A DNA stretch of 55,077 bases from an uncultured Acidimicrobiales bacterium (GTDB lineage: Bacteria; Actinomycetota; Acidimicrobiia; Acidimicrobiales; SZUA-35). Below are positions 49,587 through 55,077 of the stretch, piece by piece. The stretch lies in assembly GCA_938021675.1 (NCBI GenBank), contig CALIFY010000008.1:1-55077 (forward strand), given 5' to 3'. Position numbers and translations under genes: made by a program. The notes below the pieces were generated by a model. The model was not told where the DNA came from, did not search any database, and saw only the letters and a list, made by a program, of their open reading frames with translations. Position 1 is the first letter of the stretch. Each line of letters starts with the position of its first letter.

Positions 49587-50783
49587 ATGAGCGGCGAGCA
49601 ACGCACACAACTTGCGGTGTTGGCGTTCGCCTTGGTCATGGCCATGAGCACCTGGTTTTCGACAGCAGCCGTACTCGGCCAGCTCGAAGAGGCTTGGACG
49701 TTGTCGCGGACCGAGGCCAGCTGGCTCACAATCGTCGTCCAGCTCGGATTTGTGGTCGGCGCGGCGTTGTCTGCCGGGCTCGGCATCGCCGACCGCGTTG
49801 GACCTCGGCGGCTACTCCTGGCCGGCACCGCCGGGGCGGCGATAGCCAACGCGCTACTGGTCTTCGTCAGCGGGTTCTGGCCCGCCTTGCTCATTCGATT
49901 CATGACCGGCTCGTTTTTGGCCGCCGTCTACCCACCGGCGCTCAAAGCGATGTCGAGCTGGTTCCGCTCCGGACGTGGACTCGCCCTCGGCGTGATGGTT
50001 GGAGCGCTAACCCTCGGTTCCGCGCTCCCCCACCTCCTGAATGGCGTCGGCGGGCTCGACTGGCGAGCGACGATCCTCCTCGCCTCGGCACTGACGCTGG
50101 CGGGTGGTGTACTGGCCGAGACCGCCGGCCGGGACGGGCCTCATGTGCCGCCACGATCACCGGTTTCGCTGACACAGCTCGGTGAAATCATCGGCAACAG
50201 CGAGTTTCGATTGGCCACAGCCGGCTACTTCGGACACATGTGGGAGCTCTACGCACTGTGGGCCTGGGCCGCCGCCTTCTATGGCGATGTGTTTTCCTCG
50301 AACCGGGCGGCCAGTTTCGCCGCATTCGGGCTTATCGGTAGTGGTGCGGCCGGCTCGATCTATGCCGGGTTGCTGAGCGATCGAACCTCTCGGGCCGCGG
50401 CCGCCGGACTGGCTATGCGTTGGTCGGCCGCCGCCGCGCTGGTAACCGGGTTCCTCGTGTCACTGCCGTGGCCGATCGTGATGGCGGCCGGCCTCATCTG
50501 GGGGTTCTGGGTGGTTGCCGACAGCGCGCAGTTTTCTACCATCGTGACCGAGACCATCCCCCGGCATCTGGTCGGAACGGCGCTTACCATGCAGTTGGCG
50601 AGCGGGTTTGTGCTCACGGTGTTTAGCATCTTCTTTGTGCCGGTGGTCCGCGATGCTGCCGGGTGGGGTGTGGCCTTCGCCATGCTCGCCCCAGGACCGG
50701 TGTTGGGGGCGATCGCCATGGGTCGACTCGATCGTCGCAAGACAAACGGGGCCCGACCAGACGCCACCAATCGCAGCCGATAA
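49587..50783 (+). CDS. MFS transporter
   Basis: A 398-aa major facilitator with 12 predicted helices and a motif A-like GLGIADRVGPRRLLLAGTAG in loop 2-3. It begins MSGEQRTQLAVLAFALVMAM; a much longer upstream frame overlaps the opposite-strand genes and is rejected. It resembles nitrate/nitrite- or CynX-type and other small-molecule MFS porters in length only. Divergent from the saccharopine-dehydrogenase-like pair. Confidence 0.85.
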   Translation: MSGEQRTQLAVLAFALVMAMSTWFSTAAVLGQLEEAWTLSRTEASWLTIVVQLGFVVGAALSAGLGIADRVGPRRLLLAGTAGAAIANALLVFVSGFWPALLIRFMTGSFLAAVYPPALKAMSSWFRSGRGLALGVMVGALTLGSALPHLLNGVGGLDWRATILLASALTLAGGVLAETAGRDGPHVPPRSPVSLTQLGEIIGNSEFRLATAGYFGHMWELYALWAWAAAFYGDVFSSNRAASFAAFGLIGSGAAGSIYAGLLSDRTSRAAAAGLAMRWSAAAALVTGFLVSLPWPIVMAAGLIWGFWVVADSAQFSTIVTETIPRHLVGTALTMQLASGFVLTVFSIFFVPVVRDAAGWGVAFAMLAPGPVLGAIAMGRLDRRKTNGARPDATNRSR

Positions 50784-50828
50784 AATCGATCAACCCCCGA
50801 GACAATCTCGACCCCTTTTGGAGGATCG

Positions 50829-51479
50829 ATGATTCACCGCCCCGCTCTCATCTTCGCCGCCACCGTGCTGCTGGCCGCAGCCTGCGGCGGAGATGCCGAC
50901 AATACCGACGCTACGGACACGATCGCGTCGACAACGCCATCGAGTTCCGAGGCCGTTCCCGGCAGTGCCACAACCGCTGACGACACAACCACCGAAGACA
51001 AGACCAGCGATGACACGACGGGTGACAACACCACGACCACGTCCTCTTCGGTCGAGGAAGACTCGCTTGCCACGACGCCTACAACGTTAAAAACACCGAG
51101 CAGTACCGCCCCTGACGACAGCGACGCACCAGCCAGTACCGAGCCAGTCGAGAACTCCGGTGGCATACCGATTACCGGAGGCGGACCCATCGATACCAGT
51201 CTGCAGCCGTTCATCGATCAGGCGGTCGCCGACCTGGCGGCATCCGAATCGATCGCCCCAACGGAGATCACCGTCGAGTCAGCTCAACTCGTTCAATGGA
51301 ACGACGGGAGCGCCGGCTGCCCGCAGCCTGGCATGCAGTACACCCAAGCCCTCACCGACGGTTCGGCCATCCAACTCACCGTCGGTGGGACGAGCTACTG
51401 GTACCACACCGGTGGCCAGTTCGCCGCTCCGACCCGATGCGACAGCCCATCGCGGCAGCCACCGTCGGTCAACAGCTGA
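50829..51479 (+). CDS. Thr/Ser/Asp-rich lipoprotein
   Basis: A 216-aa lipoprotein (lipobox LLAAAC, Cys19) with a Thr/Ser/Asp-rich stretch of about 95 residues, likely extended and possibly glycosylated, and a C-terminal domain (SLQPFIDQAVADLAASESIA; EITVESAQLVQWNDGSAGCP; YTQALTDGSAIQLTVGGTSYWYH in part) with two Cys. The C-terminal domain resembles small secreted protease-inhibitor-like domains seen in actinobacteria, which is only an impression. ATG with a strong TGGAGG. It faces the large subtilase gene across two terminators. Confidence 0.8.
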   Translation: MIHRPALIFAATVLLAAACGGDADNTDATDTIASTTPSSSEAVPGSATTADDTTTEDKTSDDTTGDNTTTTSSSVEEDSLATTPTTLKTPSSTAPDDSDAPASTEPVENSGGIPITGGGPIDTSLQPFIDQAVADLAASESIAPTEITVESAQLVQWNDGSAGCPQPGMQYTQALTDGSAIQLTVGGTSYWYHTGGQFAAPTRCDSPSRQPPSVNS

Positions 51480-51481
51480 CC

Positions 51482-51510
51482 ACTCCCAAAAACGCGCTCT
51501 GAGTGGGAGT
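51482..51510 (+). terminator. Terminator of the Thr-rich lipoprotein gene
   Basis: ACTCCCA at 51482-51488 pairs with TGGGAGT at 51504-51510 over a 15-nt loop, followed by ATTTTCCCC. It starts 3 bp after the stop codon. Confidence 0.6.
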
Positions 51511-51563
51511 ATTTTCCCCTCGCCGCTGACGATTGCAGCAGAGATCTGCTGCGAGAAAACGCA

Positions 51564-51601
51564 GAAGGCCCGGCCGGTGCGTAGACACCGGCCGGGCCTT
51601 C
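51564..51601. terminator. Strong bidirectional terminator
   Basis: GAAGGCCCGGCCGGTG at 51564-51579 is perfectly complementary to CACCGGCCGGGCCTTC at 51586-51601 (16-bp stem, 6-nt loop). It stands 20 bp from the subtilase stop and serves the convergent genes; the right arm is followed by GTTTG. Confidence 0.85.
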
Positions 51602-51621
51602 GTTTGCGGCGGAGGGTAGGT

Positions 51622-54600
51622 CTAGCCGGTAACTTCTACCAGCGTGAGACCGATGATCCCGTCGCCGTCGCTATGGGAGACGGCGCCCAAATAGTTCTGG
51701 CTTTCGAGACCGGTCCAGCTGATTCCGATCGAGCCGATATCGCCGATAGTCGCCGCCTCGGGTGCCTCGTCGACCGACAAGCTCCCTCCCGGGGTGGCTG
51801 AGACGGTCCAGGTCGACAGGTCGTACGGCGAATCACCATCGACGGTCTGCCAGCCGTGAACCCATACCGTCCATTCTCCGGCTTCGGGGAGTACCAGCTC
51901 GATCAGCTCGTTCGTCCCGCCAGCCGTGCTTTGGGCCACGATCTCGCCAGCCGGATCGGTCACGTAGATATCGAGATCGGCATCCGGTTCGGTGGCATCC
52001 TGAGTCAACGACAACCGGAAAAACGCGGCTCCGGTCAGATCGAAGATATGGGTCTGAGCGAAGCCGTCGGTCGGATCGAAGTTCTGATCCGGGTCTTGGG
52101 CCACGACACCGGTGGTGCTAACAGACGCTTCGAGGCCATGCGGGGCCGCGGTGTACGGTCCGTCGTAGCCGAAGGTGACGTCAAAGGTTTCAGATCCGTC
52201 GGCGCCAGCACCGGCTACCGAAGCTGGGGCGCTGAGCAGCGCACCGCGTACGGCGATCGGGCTTGAAACCGAGTAGCCTGCGCCACGCCAGCTCAGGCGC
52301 CCAAAGCTCCACTCACCTGGCACTCCGGAACCGTCGTTGGTAATCGTTACCTCATAGGATGCCGATTCTCCCGGTGCAAGGGTGAGCTCCGTGGGCGACA
52401 CGGTCACGTCGTATCCGGAAGGCTTTTCGACCCGGGGTCGGAAGCTAATGGTTTCTTCGGCCACGCTGGTCACCGTTCGGGTTACCGTCTGCGAGCCGGC
52501 CAGTTCAGCAATTCCGATCGACGGTACGTTGAGGTCACTGGCATCGAACGACCGATCTGTCGCCGTCAGTGAGTCGCATACCACGTCGCCAAAGATGCCG
52601 ACATCGGCTCCGCAGGTGAACGCCGCGTAGTCGGCGAGTTCGGCGTCGTAGACGAGGCCGGGATCGAACGCCGATCCTTGGTCACCGGGGTTACCGGGAT
52701 CGAGGTGGCCGGCACCCATGGCAAACGGCGTGGCCTGGCTGGTCCGGTCGTTGTCTCGAACCTGCGTCGAGGCGCTGGTCATCACCGCCGATTTCACCAT
52801 GGCCGGCGACCAATCAGGGTGGGCCTGATCGATCAGGGCAAAGACACCAGCCACATGGGGGCTCGACATCGACGTTCCGGCGATGGCCTGGAAAAGCTCA
52901 CCGGTTACTTGCCCCGGATCGGGGAATGGTGATGCGCCGGCCAGGATCTGCACCCCAGGAGCGGTGATGTCCGGTTTGATGAGATCGGCTGCCGTCGGGT
53001 TCTCGCCTCGCGATGAGAAGCTGGCCATGTTCGGCGCCTTACGGGAAACGATGTCACCGGATTGGATCGTCACCGTCGGGCTGTCGGTCTCGGCGATATA
53101 CGCCTTTACCTTCAGGCCTTCGGTCTGGTCGACGTGAACCGACGGCACCGGGTGGTTATCGGTGATCAGGTCGCCAACATCATCGTTGTTGTACAGGATC
53201 ATGCCAACCCCACCGGCATCGAAGACCGCTTCGCTCTTGGCCACACGGGCGATCGCCCCACGACGGCAGAGCACGACGTTTCCGGCGACAACCGCCTCGT
53301 CTAGTTCGCCGGGCAGGCAGAGATCGCTTCCCGCCGCCTCAGCGTCTACCAGCGGAGTTTTTTCATCGAGTGGAGGGGTGATGGAGGCACCGCGTACGTC
53401 GCCGCCATCGGTCAAGTGAGCCGTTCCTTCAAGGAAACGTTCCTGCGTGCTGGCGCCGACCGAGGTCACCCACGGCACGTCGGCCGGACCGCCGATCGTG
53501 ACCGCATCGGGGCCGGAGTTCCCGGCCGACGTTGCGATGTGAACACCGGCGTTCGTAGCAAACAGGAATGCGATGGCGTCGCCGCCATCGAGACCGGGGC
53601 CACCACCAACCGAGTAGTTGATGACATCGACACCGTCGGCAACCGCTTGGTCGATAGCCGACACCAGGTCGGAGGTGAAGCCACCCCCGTTGCCGAGTGC
53701 CTTATAGGCAATGACGTGAGCATTCGGTGCGATACCGCTGACCTCGCCATAGTTCTTACCGAAGATCTGAGCCTCGACGCCGGCGTTTCCAGCGGCGGTA
53801 GAGGCCGTGTGCGTACCGTGTCCATCATCGTCGCGAGCAGAGTCGAACTCGTCTGGCTCTGCGCCGGAGACCTCTCGATAGGTGGCGAGCATCTGCCGCG
53901 CTCCGATGAGCTTGTTGTTACACGTGAAGGCTGCGTCATCGGGGTTGTGGGCCGTGTTGCCAAAGTTGCAGGCCGGGTTCTCCGGGGTGTCTTCCAACAC
54001 GACGGGCGGCTCCGGGAATCCGGTGTCCTCGAAACTCGGATGTTCCGGCCAGATGCCCGAGTCGATCACACCGACCACGACTCCTGATCCGTCGAGACCC
54101 GAATCGTATGCGCCACCCTCGGCGGTTAGGCCGAGGAATTCTGCCGATGAATCGGTGGTGTGTTGGTGCAACTCATCGGGGATGACAAGCTTCACCTCTT
54201 TTTGGGCGGCGACGGTGACCGCTTCATCGTGCGACATCGTGGCGGCAAAGCCGTTGACTGCGTTCGTGAAGCCCTGAACCTTGTCGCTGACTTCAACCCC
54301 CGCTGCGGTCAACACCTCATCGTGGCCGGCCTCTAGTTCATCGGCCCGGGCCTCGGCGGTCGGGGTATCGAGATCTTCGGCATCGGTATCGGCGATCAAC
54401 GGCTCCTCGACCAGCACGACGAGGTAGCTACCGGTCTTACTCTCAACAACCTCCTTTTGGTCGGTCGTCGACGGTGCGGGATCTTCGAGTATCTGAGGAG
54501 GCCCCGAGTTCTTGTCGCCATCATCGGATGGTCCCGGCTCCTCCTCACTTCCGTCCGATTCTTCCGTACCGTTTTCGGCTCCTTCGATACGTTCTTCCTC

Positions 54601-54726
54601 AGATGTTGCCGAGTCAGCATCACCATCGGGTGGTGCTGACTCGGTGTCGGCCGCAGAGGCCGGACTCGCCGTCAGCACGGTGGCAATCAATCCGAGGATC
54701 GCCAAGAGCGCGGATAATCGCTTCAT
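51622..54726 (-). CDS. Large secreted subtilisin-like (S8) serine protease
   Basis: A 1034-aa exported protease. Signal peptide (MKRLSALLAILGLIATVLTA), an acidic linker to about 90, an I9-type propeptide (YLVVLVEEP... to about 195), then the S8 domain with the catalytic triad D222 (VIDSGIWP), H303 (DGHGTHTAS) and S619 (GTSMSSPH) and oxyanion N403 (SAGNSG). A PA-domain insert lies at about 450-560 and beta-sandwich domains, including a pre-peptidase-like part (LDIYVTDPAGEIVA), at the C-terminus. ATG 54726 has GGAGG 7 nt upstream. Similar to cucumisin/lactocepin-like subtilases. Role: extracellular protein degradation or processing. Confidence 0.9.
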   Translation of the reverse strand: MKRLSALLAILGLIATVLTASPASAADTESAPPDGDADSATSEEERIEGAENGTEESDGSEEEPGPSDDGDKNSGPPQILEDPAPSTTDQKEVVESKTGSYLVVLVEEPLIADTDAEDLDTPTAEARADELEAGHDEVLTAAGVEVSDKVQGFTNAVNGFAATMSHDEAVTVAAQKEVKLVIPDELHQHTTDSSAEFLGLTAEGGAYDSGLDGSGVVVGVIDSGIWPEHPSFEDTGFPEPPVVLEDTPENPACNFGNTAHNPDDAAFTCNNKLIGARQMLATYREVSGAEPDEFDSARDDDGHGTHTASTAAGNAGVEAQIFGKNYGEVSGIAPNAHVIAYKALGNGGGFTSDLVSAIDQAVADGVDVINYSVGGGPGLDGGDAIAFLFATNAGVHIATSAGNSGPDAVTIGGPADVPWVTSVGASTQERFLEGTAHLTDGGDVRGASITPPLDEKTPLVDAEAAGSDLCLPGELDEAVVAGNVVLCRRGAIARVAKSEAVFDAGGVGMILYNNDDVGDLITDNHPVPSVHVDQTEGLKVKAYIAETDSPTVTIQSGDIVSRKAPNMASFSSRGENPTAADLIKPDITAPGVQILAGASPFPDPGQVTGELFQAIAGTSMSSPHVAGVFALIDQAHPDWSPAMVKSAVMTSASTQVRDNDRTSQATPFAMGAGHLDPGNPGDQGSAFDPGLVYDAELADYAAFTCGADVGIFGDVVCDSLTATDRSFDASDLNVPSIGIAELAGSQTVTRTVTSVAEETISFRPRVEKPSGYDVTVSPTELTLAPGESASYEVTITNDGSGVPGEWSFGRLSWRGAGYSVSSPIAVRGALLSAPASVAGAGADGSETFDVTFGYDGPYTAAPHGLEASVSTTGVVAQDPDQNFDPTDGFAQTHIFDLTGAAFFRLSLTQDATEPDADLDIYVTDPAGEIVAQSTAGGTNELIELVLPEAGEWTVWVHGWQTVDGDSPYDLSTWTVSATPGGSLSVDEAPEAATIGDIGSIGISWTGLESQNYLGAVSHSDGDGIIGLTLVEVTG

Positions 54727-55055
54727 TCTTGTCCTCCATTGCAATCGGACAGCACCGCCAGTGACTACAACGGCCGGTCCATGGGTAGGTGGTTGTACCC
54801 TAGTTGTCTTTTTTACGCCACGCCTGTTGAAGTTTGTCCCGGAGGTTGGCGATGACTGTTTTGGCAATCCGCCCCGTCCCAGTAGCGGGAGGATCTCGAG
54901 ACTCTCGATAACCGACTCATGGCCCTCAAGGCAGCGACATGCCACGTTCCCGACGCTTCAAACGTCTGCCCCATGTTGACCTCGGGCTTTCATAGCCCGC
55001 CGCAACGTGCCGATCGAGAGGATGCTCAGCCATTTTCGGTGGCGAGGAGGACGCG
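54727..55055. other. Intergenic region between divergent genes
   Basis: About 330 bp between the subtilase (leftward) and the partial gene starting at 55056. It should hold promoters for both. Apart from the two ribosome sites at the edges I see no repeat, hairpin or supported frame. Confidence 0.5.
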
Positions 55056-55077
55056 ATGAGTGCAGAGAACGGAGCCA
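55056..55077 (+). CDS. Start of a gene running off the window
   Basis: ATG at 55056 with a strong GAGGAGG at 55044-55050 (5 nt upstream) starts MSAENGA, cut by the window edge. The ribosome site makes it convincing; the product cannot be judged. Confidence 0.55.

Overview
The window is high-GC DNA with dense, often 4-nt-overlapping operons and frequent GTG/TTG starts. A mycothiol-dependent maleylpyruvate isomerase-family protein, a SARP-type domain and a Gram-positive type IV secretion-like module without an outer-membrane secretin point to an actinobacterium. Acidimicrobiia (Ilumatobacter/Microthrix-like) is my best guess, but this is inference. No CRISPR array, transposase, integrase, relaxase or rRNA gene was seen. 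One tRNA, tRNA-Arg(ACG), is present.

Layout. 0-3.7 kb: a sigma factor, a small Arg-tailed protein, a broken-looking RTX repeat gene, a PspC-domain protein coupled to a GIN-domain (DUF2807) lipoprotein, and a convergent lipoprotein whose upstream region carries an ATTCCC-N5-GGGAAT palindrome two to three times. 3.9-7.3 kb: a PYROXD2/phytoene-desaturase-like flavoprotein divergent from a creatininase-family hydrolase, then a membrane-anchored coiled-coil protein. 7.5-28 kb, the centrepiece: a rightward operon resembling the Tcp/Tn916-type type IV secretion core (TcpC-like, small membrane protein, TcpE-like, VirB4-type ATPase, VirB6-like polytopic protein, M15 peptidoglycan peptidase, small unknown) runs into a leftward Tad/Flp pilus operon (CpaB, TadZ-like, TadA, TadB, TadC, Flp pilin, three TadE/G-like pseudopilins, a LysM/transmembrane/SARP-like protein, a lipoprotein, a secreted protein). 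The two stop codons lie 4 bp apart.

28-34.1 kb: a leftward operon of ABC transporter (binding protein, permease, ATPase), cytosine-deaminase-like amidohydrolase, LLM flavin monooxygenase-like enzyme and Lrp/AsnC regulator. It looks like uptake and breakdown of a heterocyclic or pyrimidine-like compound, with an Lrp-consensus palindrome at the regulator's start codon. 34.2-36.6 kb: DUF6356 protein, tRNA-Arg with terminator, DUF2786 protein, two tiny membrane proteins and a repeat-bearing intergenic stretch. 36.6-44.7 kb: MFS exporter, small His-tailed membrane protein, PH-domain membrane protein, then a DUF4129 / membrane protein / MoxR / DUF58 / membrane protein operon.

44.8-55.1 kb: zinc-independent-type L28 and L33 ribosomal proteins, a PlsC-type acyltransferase, the mycothiol-family enzyme, a FliA/WhiG-type sigma factor, a saccharopine-dehydrogenase-like protein coupled to a 47-aa membrane peptide, an MFS transporter, a Thr-rich lipoprotein, a large secreted subtilase, and the first codons of a gene leaving the window.

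The most interesting part is the head-to-head T4SS-like plus Tad pilus locus, with a muralytic enzyme and a transmembrane LysM-to-SARP protein. It could be a chromosomal cell-surface or secretion system rather than a conjugative element.
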